From NCBI GenBank assembly GCA_036785705.1, contig JAWUZG010000084.1, positions 4,957,001 through 5,021,000 on the forward strand: 64,000 nucleotides of DNA, written 5' to 3'. The notes below the pieces were generated by a model. It saw nothing but the letters and a program-made list of their open reading frames with translations, searched no databases and was not told the DNA's origin. The DNA is from Acanthornis magna. Its lineage: Eukaryota > Chordata > Aves > Passeriformes > Acanthizidae. Below are positions 37,363 through 48,800 of this stretch, piece after piece. The translations under genes were made by a program, and so were the position numbers. The stretch's first letter is position 1. Every line of letters starts with the position of its first letter.

Positions 37363-37882
37363 GGTTAAAATAAAAGTTTATTAGTTTTATTTTTCTACTG
37401 CTTCTTCTAGGAAGTAACTTTTCCTTCTCATTTTACCTGATAAATACTCTGCAATACAGCATTATTTAGCAATTTCTACCAGTCTTTCTGATGTTGTCCT
37501 CTTTGGTTAGGCACATTATAAAAGGCAAAGGCACTTAAAGGAAGTTTCCACAATAAGAAGAACTTGAGATCAAGCATAACACTCATTTGAGTTCTCTGGT
37601 AGTCTTATTTCATTAACCCTTCAAAACCTATACCAATCCCAAATGGATAATACAAACTTTAGAGTTTTCTGAGTAGTCCTGTATCAAGAATACATCCAAT
37701 CTTTGAAATACATGGATTCCATTCACTCATTTTTAGCTGATACAGAAAGGAATTAAGTCAAAAGGCTGCTATTGAATGAGCACCTATGAATTACTATTAA
37801 ATGCCTTCTTATGAAAGTGATTTCAGAGACATGGTGCCAAAAGATGCTGCCTAGGAATCACTAAACACATCCTCCCAGTGTG

Positions 37883-37917
37883 TTCCCATGGGCAGTTAAA
37901 GCAACTGCCCATGGGAA
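37883..37917. repeat. Perfect 15-bp stem hairpin
   Basis: Arms ttcccatgggcagtt and aactgcccatgggaa are separated by five bases (aaagc) in the BMAL1 5'UTR intron. The stem does not extend further, so it is too short for a normal pre-miRNA. Confidence 0.85.
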
Positions 37918-40900
37918 TGTGAATTTCCATCCCAGCCACAAAGGGAAGAACTGATAAGGATTTAGTAAGGTGTTTGCTGCCCTTCCCAGGTGCCACTAAA
38001 CTGCCTTGTACCTGTGGAAAACAGAGCCCACCGTTTGCAAGGACAACCCTGCCAAAACAACCACGAAAACAACAGCATCTGCCTGAGCTGCTTGGACTCA
38101 TGAATGGGCCTCTCTAAAGTCAGTAGAGAACGTCAACACCTTGGGCCCCAAGAAACGTGGCTTGTTAGTTCTCCACTCTAAAATCCTGCCAAGGAGATCT
38201 CTTGCTCCCTAAGTAGCCTACTGGCACTATTCCTACACAAAGCCAACCTACTAAACTCCAGCACGGTTTCAGCACAGGGTCACAAGCTGTTCTGACATCA
38301 GCAGCTGACCCAGAAGTGCATCTGACATAGCAGACATTGAATAACAGCTTATCAAATGGCAGCAGGCTGAAAAGGTTACAAATTCTGAATGTGCTGGCTA
38401 AGAAGTATCTTTTTGCAGCTGCAAAGGAGAAAGCATGACCTGAACAGAGAAGAAAGATGAATCCTTGCAAGCATGGAAGGGTCCTCAAAGAACCCTGTGC
38501 TTTACACATGAAGAACTTATTATCAGCCAGTTCTTGAACAGAATTAAACTCTAAACCAGGAACTTGAGCATCAGCTAAAATAAATTTGAAATAATACCAA
38601 ACACAACAGAAACTATCAATCTTCTTTGGGGCAAAGACTGAAATGTCAGACTATTTTTTAGTTAATGAATATTCCAGACTAACAAAGCCTGAAGATGCTG
38701 TTTTGATCTGCGTTCTTCTGCAGAATGGATTAAAAAAGAAATTACATTTCTCAACATCTGGTGAAAGATCAGGTTTCCAAGGAGATGAAGTCTGGGCCTT
38801 GGATAAGTAGCCTTACTGCAATTTTTCCAACAAATTGAGGTAAAAAAGGCAGGTGCAATATGCAGTTCATGCCAGTGAGTTACCTCAATATCCACTCCAT
38901 TCAATGTGAAGCTCAATTAAATAGACATCAGAGGTTATCTGGCAATAATCAAAGTGATTAAATACAAATAAAACCAATTGGATAAACACAACTGAGATCT
39001 ATTCATCACACAAAAAAAATCTTCAGAACTTAAACAGGCTTTCTAAATAACTCAATACAGCAACTCTTAGAAAGCAAAGTCTTTTGATTTTATAAGTGCA
39101 TAGTTTTTCAGCTTCAATGTCTTGAGCTTCAACTATGTAACACCTGAGTATCAGTTTGGATTTGGTCTAACTAAATCTAGAACATATTTCCTCCTGCAAT
39201 ATAAGACTACCACATACATACAGGTATATACACACACTCCACAAGGAGAACGTACCTCTGTTTTGCTTTCATCCATCACCAATCTGCTACCCAAAATTCA
39301 TCTACAGCAACTCTTAGAGACTGAAAGACCCAGACTGAGAGCTCTTTCACCAGCTTTGAAAATGCCATAAACCACCTTATTTGCATCTTCAAGCACCTCC
39401 AAAACAGACCGTAATTTCTGCGGGTTGATCAAGCAGAACTCTCAATAACCAAATTCAAAAGTTGGTAACTGAGTTCCAGTCAGCATCACGCAGTCAGCTA
39501 CTGCATTTATCAAAATCAATTATTTCAGGCTGAAGTTCTCAAAATATGATGACAGCTAAAAATTAAAGTTTCAAAACATGTTTAATGTATCAAAGTAAAT
39601 AGAGAAAGCTTAAATATTGCATTCTGTAAACTCCGTTTTATTTTGGGCTTTTCTTTACAGTCATTTGCATATGATATGCCTTTATAGAGCTTTTTTTGAA
39701 GACAACTTACTTCAGAGAACTTCTTAACACTTGGGGATATAGGCAGCTGCTTTTTACTACTTTTCTGCCCTTCTTATAAAACATAACTATGGATGCAACT
39801 GATGATAAAGGTTAAAAGTGAAAAGCGTGCAGGTTACAGAACTGAAACAGAAAGTCACTGCAGGATGCACGAAATTCACTTTGTTTTACTTGACAATAAC
39901 GTATTCCTTCAGGTTTTCCTGAAGCTCCTGTCAAAGTATAACAATACAAGCAACTGGCTGAAAACAGCTTAAAATATTGAATTTGAGCATGAAAACGGCA
40001 TTTCTGTATTCCTGTTAACAAATTAACCTGCATGTCTCCTGGTATTTCTAGTGAGCTTGATATCAATTCTCTTGAAAAAACTGCCTTTCTCAGCTGGAGC
40101 TCATGGGCTGCAGCTCTCACAGGTCTCAGCTTTGTCATCAGTCTTGCACAGCATCAAAGAACTGTGTGTAACTTTAAGCTCCACCAAATAAATCCAATGA
40201 ATGCTCTCTGTTCTTATTTCTGGTTTCCCAAAAGAATCTCTGAGACCACATATTTGAATGAAAAAAAGAAAATCTCCTATAAAGTCCCCCTACAAACATC
40301 ACCTCCCTAATACCTCCCTAGCAAGGGTCCCCAAACACATCAGGTCTCTGAGCATGGTGACAGTGACATGGCAGCAGGCGCTACTTCCAGCTCTGGCTTT
40401 GTGGAATCCCAGCTCCAGACACCTGAGCTTCCTAAAACCCAGAGCAAACAGTGTTTTTCACATTTTCTGTGGTACTTCCCTCTTGTCTGCTCTCCCAAAG
40501 AGCTTCTTTTACTGACGTTGAGCCTACACAGCCCCACACACCACAGCTGGCACCCGAAGAGACAATGGAAATGCACAGCGGGGAAGATAATATGGGATAA
40601 AACAGCATAAAACCCCAATAAAATGCTGTGGTTGTAGATTATTTTACACACATTTTCTACAAGCAGGCATAAAAAAAGCATGAATGGTCATGGCAAGCAC
40701 AAACCCACAGAAGTCAGAAGTAGTAAAGCCTTTCCCCTTAATAAGCAGCTGTGGTTTAGAGTAACCAGAGAGAGGTCTGTAGTTCCTGATGCTTCAAAGA
40801 GCTATTTACATTTGCATATTCCTAGAGGATACAAAACATACATTCTGAAGAGGGCAGAGTTTAACCTCAGCCTTCTGCAAGACCATTTACAGAGACAGTT

Positions 40901-42220
40901 AGCCAGAATTAATACTTAATTGGAACAAACATCCTTTATTTTCTCCCTTACAGACTTAGCTGCAGCCTGTGTGTTATCAATCAGTCATGTTTAAAAAGTC
41001 CTTTCGATAAAAGAAAAGATAAACAGGACAGGTACTTTTAATACTAGCATATTAAAAAATATGTAGCATTTTGAATGTTGAAGTTCCAACATTTAAAAAA
41101 AATCCTACTTAACGACTGAATTTTGAAAAGAGATTCAAATTTATCCAAGCAGATGATCATGCTCTGCAGCTGACCCTTTCTACCTCACATACTAAGGAAA
41201 TACTTGAAAATTCCTGTAGGCATTTTGCTTGCAAGGCAAGAAAACACACCCACTTGTTCCTTCACCGTTATTTTTCAAGTACTAAAATCTTCCCAAAACT
41301 GTTATAATCGAGGCACTGGAGTAACAGAAACCTCAGCAATTAAAAATGCAAAGTGATTCCCTTGCCTCCCCAGGCGCAAAATCCTGATCTCGGGAAGCCA
41401 CCTTCGTGTTCCCGGTGTGTTACGTTCACTGCTGAAGGGAAACGCTCCTTCTCCTTGCGACAGGAAACGCGCACACAGGTGTCCGACAGGGCACCGGGAA
41501 AGCTGCTCGGGACTAGGGGGAACCCCATGGAAAACCCCCGGCAGGTGCCCGGGATGCTCCGTGAGGACGCGAGGAGCCCCCGGCCGTGGGGCTGGCACCT
41601 GTCCGCAGGTGGGACCGGCCATCGTGCGACACAAACAGGGAATCCCCAAGTACCGCCATCGTTCTGGGCTTTCACAGAGGGCCTCCCCAATCCTGGAGTG
41701 ACCCCGGGGACCCGCTCGGACAGGGCCGCTCCCGTGACGGGGGAAGGGGCACCGTCCCCTCTGTAAGACCCACCCGAGCCTCCGGGTCCCGGGGGGCGAC
41801 TCGCACCGGAGGGGGGCACAGCCCGGCACGCCCCCCCGGAGCCCCGGGACCGCCCCTGCCCTCAGCGGGACACCGGCTCGGCTCTGCCCGCGGGGTCTGG
41901 GCCCGGGCCCGCCTGCGAGCCCCGTCGACCCCGGTGCTGACACACCGCCGGGCCAGTCCGCCCTGGGGCCGCTCCGTAACGGAGACCCCGCCGCGGTCCA
42001 GGCTCCCGGAGGCACAGCCCAGCACCGCCGCCGGGGGGTCCCACCGCCGCCATCTCCCGGTCCGGCGCCCCCCCACCGCCGCCCCCTGGCCCCTCCCGGG
42101 GCTCCCGGGGCCGCCGGGGGCGATGGCTCCGCCGGGGCCGCGCTCCCCTCCCGCCCCCCCGCGCTTCCCCCCGGCCCCCCTGCCCCTCGGCGCCCCCCGC
42201 CCGACACCCCTCGCACTCAC

Positions 42221-42330
42221 CGCGGCTTCGCGCGCTCCTCGCCTCGCCGCGCCGCGCCCGGCCGAAGGGAGGGCGGGCGGGGGTCGCGGCCCCCCGGCAG
42301 CGCCGCACGCCCGGCGCAGGCAGCCCCCGT
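42221..42330 (-). other. BMAL1: BMAL1 non-coding first exon (5'UTR), 5' end approximate
   Basis: Downstream of the promoter elements the minus strand reads into a clean donor, AAGCCGCG|gtgagtgcg, with the boundary at 42221. In mammals the Bmal1 start site lies a few tens of bases downstream of the proximal RORE, which here would place it near 42300-42330. No ATG leading into the coding exon is needed, because translation starts in the exon at 16.7 kb. Additional 5'UTR exons may exist between 16.7 and 42.2 kb, but I could not support any. Confidence 0.7.
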
Positions 42331-42333
42331 CCC

Positions 42334-42344
42334 TGACCTACTTT
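42334..42344 (-). promoter_or_regulatory. RORE, proximal
   Basis: The minus strand reads AAAGTAGGTCA, a full match to the WAWNTRGGTCA consensus for ROR and REV-ERB. The flanks GCGG...GGGACG look like the mammalian Bmal1 element as I remember it. Confidence 0.9.
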
Positions 42345-42375
42345 CCGCCTGGCTTGCCACCCGACGGCGCACCAC

Positions 42376-42386
42376 TAACCTACTTT
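42376..42386 (-). promoter_or_regulatory. RORE, distal
   Basis: The minus strand reads AAAGTAGGTTA, one base from the consensus half-site (T for C), flanked by CTGG and GTGG. This variant second site is also what the mammalian Bmal1 promoter carries. It starts 42 bp from the proximal site, four helical turns, so both may sit on the same DNA face. Confidence 0.88.
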
Positions 42387-42680
42387 CCAGCCAATGGCAC
42401 CCTCCCCTGGCCCCGCACCGGACGCGCCCGCCCGCCAATGGGAGAGCGGCTCCGCGGCGGCCTCGCCCAATGGGCGGCCGCCGAGCGGGAAAGGCCCGCC
42501 CCCCCAAGCGCCGGCAAATCCCCGGGCGGCCCCGCGGCGGCGCCCAATCAAGAGCCCGGCTGCGGGCGTTGGTCCCGCCCCCCCGGCCAGGGGCGGGGCT
42601 GAGGGGTGGCGGGGGGGCCTTGAGGCGCCGCCGGGACCCGGATGTGGCGATGGCGGCGGGGCTGGCGAGGGCTCGGGACG

Positions 42681-42710
42681 GGTGTTCCCGGGGCGGGTGT
42701 TCCCGGGGCG
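42681..42710. repeat. 15-bp tandem duplication in the CpG island
   Basis: The unit ggtgttcccggggcg occurs twice back to back without mismatch. In the plus-strand frame starting at 42651 this gives CSRGG twice. It is probably a simple replication-slippage duplication. Confidence 0.85.
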
Positions 42711-42824
42711 GTGGGCACGGCCTTGCCTCGCCCGCGCTTCTTCCCCCAGCGGCACCGCCCGCGGCTCCTGCCCGCTCCCCGCCCCGTCGCTGGGGCTCGC
42801 CCGTGCCGCTGCGTCACTGCCGCG

Positions 42825-42850
42825 TGACGTCAGCGGCGGCCGTGACGTCG
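42825..42850. promoter_or_regulatory. Paired cAMP-response elements
   Basis: A full palindromic CRE, TGACGTCA, lies at 42825-42832, and a second TGACGTCG lies at 42843-42850. Their starts are 18 bp apart in the distal part of the CpG island. CREB/ATF proteins are the expected binders. They lie about 0.5 kb upstream of the BMAL1 start, and 40-70 bp before a plus-strand ATG at 42890, so they could serve either direction. Confidence 0.7.
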
Positions 42851-45800
42851 CGCGCCGAGGTGTGAAGGTCGTGGCGGCGCTGCCCCAGCATGGCCGCTGT
42901 GCTCAGGCCTCGTCTCCTTCCTTCCCTCGCCGGCGAGGCCCCGACCCGGCCCTGGGGACCCCCACTGTGCCTCAGGGAGCCGGGGCTTTCCCAGCTGGGA
43001 GGTCCGGCAGCCCGGTCTCTCCCTGATGCCGTGTGTGACGAGCCACCCACCTTTAGGGACAGCTTCTCTGGGCCCTTTGCCCTCGACTCGCCCTGCCACA
43101 GAGTCACCGTCATGTCCTTCAGCCCACCGCCACGTCGACTGCATCCATCCGCAGGTTCCCGGTGCTGTGGAGGCCCGTGGCAGTCCAACTCATCCCACCA
43201 GGTGTGTGTGTGGGACACAGTACCCTGTCAGGGAGTTGGTGTTGCATCACACAGCGCATCTCTGAGCCCTCAGCCTCCCGCTTGCCTTGGAGGGACGTGT
43301 GTGATGCTGACATAGTGTGTCTGTCATTGATTCTCCATCACCTTCCAGCGTGGTCCTACAATGCCAGTGCTGCTCACAGCGTTGGTTTTGCTCAGCATGT
43401 GCAAAAGGCCGGTGATGGAATGTGGTAAAGCCATCTACTGCACCATGTTCTAGTCTAAATTTAGACAATCCACACAGCAGTGTAAAGGGGATGTGTTGCA
43501 AGAACATTATCACAGTGTAGCTGCTTTCAAATGCAAACATTTACTAAACATGATGGCACGATTTCTGCATCAGATTATCATTGCCACATCCTAATTGTCT
43601 TAACATTTCCTGTCCTGTGATGCCACATCCCAAAGGTTTGGCTTACGTTTCCTAGTGTAACATCACCAGGGAAGTGTGGATTGCAGCAGGATTGCATCAC
43701 GGTGTGGTTGTGGCTATCCCAATCCACTGTCAAAGGAGTGCGCTCGGAGTGGGACAGCATTAATAGCTCGTTTCTACCTAATTGAATGAGGACTAAACAC
43801 AGGCAACAAGTGGCCCCTGCTGGATACAAACTCTCTGTTCACATCAGGATACTGCTACTCTGGAGAAAACCTCCAGCAGAGTAAGTTAAATGAAGTACCC
43901 TACATTAGCAGGATAGAAATGTGTGCCATGAAGAAGGAGGAGAAAATGCATCCTTTTATTTCCAGCAAAATGGTGCTGCTTAGATTTGTTTTAGTGCACA
44001 GAAGTTATGGAGGTGGAGAAGTCTCCTTGACTACTTCTTTTTCCTAAGTCTTTGTAGTTTTGATCATTGTTTCTACCCATCTGTAGAAATAATCTTCCTT
44101 ATGGACTCAATCACATACTGTCTGTTTTAATGAGCCCAGTGCCTGTTGTGGGGAATGATGCCAAGAGTAATGATCTTTAGCTATTTCTGTAGGAGAGCAG
44201 CTTAGCAGGCCATATGTCAGATTTCCCAGTGAATGATTGTTTTGAATTGTTTTTATACCATAGTTTCTATTTGTGAGATATTAAAGAAAATAACAGCATC
44301 TGGTTAATCAAATTCCGAATTTCACCATATGATGATGTATATCAGTCCTATGACTTTCCTTGAAATAGATTGGCAGGTCAGTGCAGGGAATTTCCATCTG
44401 TAGGTCAGTCACGCATCTTAGAGGTGACTATTTCACCTTAAAATTTTAAGGGTGCAGAGCTAAGGAATGACAGTTTGAAGTTTAGCAACACCTGAGTTCA
44501 GCTCCTGATGCCGAAAGGGTTTGCACCACCCTTCTACCACACATTTCTAAAGACAAAAGGCAAACAGGAGAGGTGAGTCTTGACCAAGGGTAGAGCATTT
44601 TCTCTTTGCAGGGCACTTGAAGGAGAACTTGAAGCAGAGCACCCCACAAATCGTGGAAGCTGCTGGGCAGACCAGCTCAGTTGTGTGCTCAGCTCAGGGC
44701 ACTGTGCACTGGTGTGTCTGATACAAAAACAAAAGCATTTCCTCATCCAGACAATTCTCACCTGATTAATTTTCAGATTTTACACTTTTTTTTTAAAAGG
44801 TAGTAAATTAAATCTTAGGCAGAATTGTAACTGCCTACTAAGCTATATTAATATGTTAATGCTTACCCTATGTTTAAACACCAAAATTTAGACTCGTTTT
44901 TGGCCTAAATTTCCAACTTAAAAACAGGAAGAGGGTGTGCTATGTGGCAATTGTACTGAAAATTGTGTTTCATTAATAGAATATTGAAACAAGTAGCCCA
45001 TGTCCCAACTGATTTTCTTTACTGTATTCACATTTGAATGCTACAGTAAAAACTTTGCTGCTCTTAGGGTTTTGACTTTGTGTCAAGAAGAGTGGCAGGT
45101 GTGATTTCCATTAAATGCAGCCTACCTAAGGTATGATAAGAGCAGGTCAGTGATTTCACTTTAGAATCGGCAGGTTTTTAAGTAGATAACTACTTTCATG
45201 AAGGAAAAGGAATCTAGTTTCTCAGCTGATAACCAGAAAAACTGATAGGTTTTTTTTGGTTTGGATTTTTTTTGGCAGGGGTTGCCCTCAAGCAGTCTTG
45301 ATATGTCACTGGAACAGCCACAGATGCTCAGAAATAACCATCCAAATTAGTTCTTTGATGTTTTAGTTGTGTTTTCTCTGAAACATGATTCATGACCCCA
45401 ATTAGAGATACAGAAGACACAGATCTCTGAGTCTTTGGAGTGTGAATTTTGGAGATAGAATTTTATGTGTTTATTTTTTTAGTGTCTTCCAAAAGATGTC
45501 CAAGATGTGATATCTATTTTAGCATCTAGCTGTGGATCCAACTGCTTTAGAGCATTTTAAACAGCTGCTGTTTGTTTGTAGGTTTTCATCCATGCAATAT
45601 TAATTAGCCTGTCTTACCCTTTTATCCAGTCTCTTTCTCCATTTGTCTCTATACATATAAGCTATAATCTTACCTATGGCAGGAGAAGTCAAAGCTCACA
45701 GAAAATTATCAAAACTTAGTAATTTGAATATCTGGAATTCTTGTTGTGTCTATACATTAAAAAACACACAGGCTACTGAGCCATATTTCTGACCCTGATA

Positions 45801-48800
45801 CACAGAGTTGGTGCCTTGCTTCAACCCAGTTTTGAGGGCAGAAGAAACTGCAAACTATGGCTTGGATTGTTTGCAGACTGATGCAAAAAATCTCACAGTG
45901 GTGACCTGTTTACTGTAGTCTGTCACAACTCATGTGTGTCTGGCTCAGACCTCTTCAAAACAAAGGTTTTATCATAATAAGTTATTGCAGGCTCGTTCTT
46001 TTCACAGTTCATCAAATTCTTGAGTTATTACAACACCCTAAGCCAGGGGCATATTAGGTTTTTCTGCTTTTTTTTGTATAAACACTTACTGCTTTAAAGA
46101 GTGCACCTCCTACCACAATGTTTCCAAATTTCAGCATCAAAAACCAAAAATATAAAGCAATAAATGTTGACTTTTTCATTTGCCTGCTTCTTTCTGAGCT
46201 TTTTAAAACCTATTCTTCTTCCAGCCTTTGTCATAATTTCAAGGGCTAAAAGCTTGTTTCAGGCAAAAAGAGAAGATTCTTATTCAATCCATTGATTTCA
46301 GCCCTGTAGTCTCTGAGAACACCAATTAATATTCAGAGATTCAATAGGATCTCACAAGAGTTGGCAATCCATTGTCTGGCAGCATATCAGGAACAGAAAA
46401 GATTCTGAGGAGGAAAATCAGGCTAAAGCCAGGGAAATAAGAAATTCTAAGTTCTTCTTTGCAATATATTTTCAATCTTAACAGAAGGTTCAGGACAAAG
46501 AATTTCTATCTTTATCTGGATTCAACCTTAATGAAGGTTAAGGCACTCCAGAGTTTTTACTTCATTAAAAATATATGGATTTTAGTTGTTTTTCAGAGAC
46601 TGGAAGTCTGAACTTGAAGGAGACATGGTAAACTGTAAATATGTTAAGAAAAGTTTAGTGAGTAAAGTATTTTAAGTTGAAAATTCTAAAAGGCTACAGC
46701 CTTTTCAAATAATGGCAATTCTTTTTTTTTTTTTCCCTAGGATTTTATTAAAATGTTTACTAGAGTTTTATTTATCATTTTTGTTGATAAGAAATCAGTA
46801 TTCATTCTTGGAGTAATTTTGAGTCAACACCATATTTATTACTTACCTTTTTTTTACACATCATCTATAACCCTAGAGTTTGCTGGTGTGAGATTCTTGC
46901 CTCCCTTTACAAAAAATAATTAAAAATTCTAGAAGCCATTTTGTTGGAAGAGAATTAGGCCAAACACACTCCTGAAATTGCTGACTGTGTTTCTTCAAGG
47001 TTTACTGAGGACACTAAGGTTCAGGGTAGAGTTTTGCTGCCTTTTCTTGGTAGGGGTCTTACAATTTTCTATGTTCCATTAAACACCAAAACTTTTCCTT
47101 TTGGTACTGAAATGAACAGAGAATGAATTTCAACCAGCCTTGATTTGCTTGTTTTAAAAGGTAAATAAGAAGCAGAAACAGTTGAACAGAAAAGTATAGC
47201 TGGAATTGTAAATGTCATTTAAATAGCATTTTTTTCACTAATTAAGAGCCACAGACCGTATTAATTAAATAAGTATAATATCCACCCTGTTGCAGATTGG
47301 AAAAACAGGCTTGGAGATTAATGAGTTGGTCAGGATTACACCCACATATTAAGTTAGATGCAAAGCCACAATTAGAACTGGAGCAATTCATAGCAGCCTT
47401 CTAAAGAGTTTGGGGAGTTACCCAGCACCTCTAGTTGTTTTTTCATATCAGTTACACAAAATATTTTACTTGTTTTCCAAATACAAGGAAATCATGGTGC
47501 TTAGGACATATTTGGAAAAGCAGTTTTGCAGTCTGTAAAAGTTAGGGGCTTGATTTTCTGTTTAGTTAGTGCTGATAATTCTAATAGGAGCTTAACAATC
47601 CATGGTTGGAGGATGGATTTCCAGATTGTCATGCTGTAATATGACAGTGGGACAGTGATTTTATTTTTTGGTGTTTCATCTTGTAAATATACTAGACCTT
47701 ATTCTGGAGTTTTTACTTGATTCTTACATAGTCAAAATTCAGCATTGGTTTCATACTTGTTCCATGAGGCCTCTGGAGTGAGGCCTTAAACACATGACAT
47801 AGGCTGTACTTCCCCTCAATATTGCATCTTTCTATCCAGGGTTTTAAGATGAAGATGCTTTCAAAGTGGCTGTAGACAGGAAGAAGGGAAAGAGCAATGC
47901 ATCTTTCATGTTTTATGCTAAGCTACAACTTCTCCGTTGTCTGTTAATTAAGCAGTCTATTAATATTGCTTTGCTACATGCTAATGTTAGACAAAGAACA
48001 GTTTTGTTGCTAGAGAAAAAGCTGCTATTTAAAAAACCAGAGCAAAAGCAGATTCATTCTGAGGCTTATATCAACCAGTAGGTGTGCCTGGAGTGTTGTA
48101 AATGGGAAAGGTGGGAGGACTCTGTCTTGTTATTAGTACATGTAGAAAGACAGGAAGTACTTAGGGAAGGTTTCCCTCTTGTTCTGAGTTCCAGGAAAGT
48201 TATTCAGCCAAACACATGAATCACAAAGCAGACTAGAAGGGAGTTTCTGTGTGGCATGAAAATAACAATCTTAGAGGCTGCGAAGTGCAACAATTTGTTG
48301 CTTTTGTTCTGCTGCAGATTTTTCATGGAAAATAGCAACCCCACAAATATCTGACAATGAAATGTCTTAGTGCATGAAATGTGAAGTTTATATAAGAGAG
48401 AGTGTCTTACTCATCAGCTGCTCTATTTTAAGCCCTGCTCAGCATGAGGACTTTCATTTTGTGATCTATTTGGACAGCAGCTGGTACATTAGAGTTTTAC
48501 GTTAGCTGACATCTTTACAATCTAAAGGATACTTAACATAATCCTGTAAAGCCTATTCTCATATTTGTGCTCAGTCACTCATATTCCATCTCAGTGTCTT
48601 GTCTTTTCCCATGGACATTTTCTAGCCATTTCATGTTAAAAAATGGTCAGTGTATCAACAGCATTAAAGTGATGTTTTGTGGTGATGTGATCAAAAAATA
48701 TGTATACAGCATATGTCATAAAATGGATGTGCCGTTTCAGTGACTGCAAAAGGCAATGAAGAAGAATCCATAGTAACATATGTTGGGGATAAATTCCAGC

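Larger units (their letters stand above)
16708..42220 (-). other. BMAL1: BMAL1 5'UTR intron region (about 25.5 kb)
   Basis: This lies between the non-coding first exon and the first coding exon. It holds the 32-bp inverted repeat, the RORE/E-box cluster, CR1 scraps at 21.8-22.1 and 30.2 kb, a 13-bp tandem repeat, the 15-bp hairpin and the poly-A/GA tract. Other open frames are short, lack domains and are spread over all six frames. Further untranslated exons could be hidden here, and only transcript data would show them. Confidence 0.75.
1..42330 (-). other. BMAL1: BMAL1 (ARNTL) gene, 5' two-thirds, truncated by the window edge
   Basis: This is the gene span for the bHLH-PAS circadian activator BMAL1, which binds CLOCK or NPAS2 and activates E-box genes in the nucleus. 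Ten coding exons on the minus strand join in phase and encode residues 1-363. The order seen is an N-terminal region with a basic NRKRK nuclear-localisation motif, bHLH (about 82-134), PAS-A (about 150-222), a linker, and the first part of PAS-B. The bird protein is expected to be about 633 aa, so roughly 270 residues lie beyond position 1. BMAL2 is excluded because the N-terminus (MADQRMDISSTISDFMSP) and the linker match BMAL1. The 5' limit is approximate because the transcription start was not mapped. Confidence 0.96.
42301..42560 (-). promoter_or_regulatory. BMAL1: BMAL1 core promoter
   Basis: This is a TATA-less GC-rich promoter. It holds two ROREs, four CCAAT boxes on the plus strand (42391-42395, 42435-42439, 42467-42471, 42544-42548; probable NF-Y sites) and a GC box just upstream (42591-42600). 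The tandem ROREs with a CCAAT box beside the distal one resemble the mammalian Bmal1 promoter, in which ROR activates and REV-ERB represses to drive the BMAL1 rhythm. Confidence 0.88.
41480..43050. other. CpG island at the BMAL1 promoter
   Basis: This is the only strongly GC-rich, CpG-dense block in the window, with an abrupt change from the AT-rich flanks. It covers the promoter, exon 1 and the start of intron 1. Long open frames in it on both strands (for example 41302-42216 minus and 41586-42602 plus) are expected from low stop-codon frequency and show no recognisable protein. Limits are by eye. Confidence 0.9.

Noticed and set aside
41302..42216. 304-codon minus-strand open frame starting just past the exon 1 donor
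   Set aside because: It lies in the CpG island, is rich in Gly, Pro, Arg and Ala, overlaps other long frames on both strands, and matches no family. GC-rich DNA has few stops.
41586..42602. 338-codon plus-strand open frame across the BMAL1 promoter
   Set aside because: Same GC-bias effect. It runs straight through promoter elements and exon 1 on the opposite strand.
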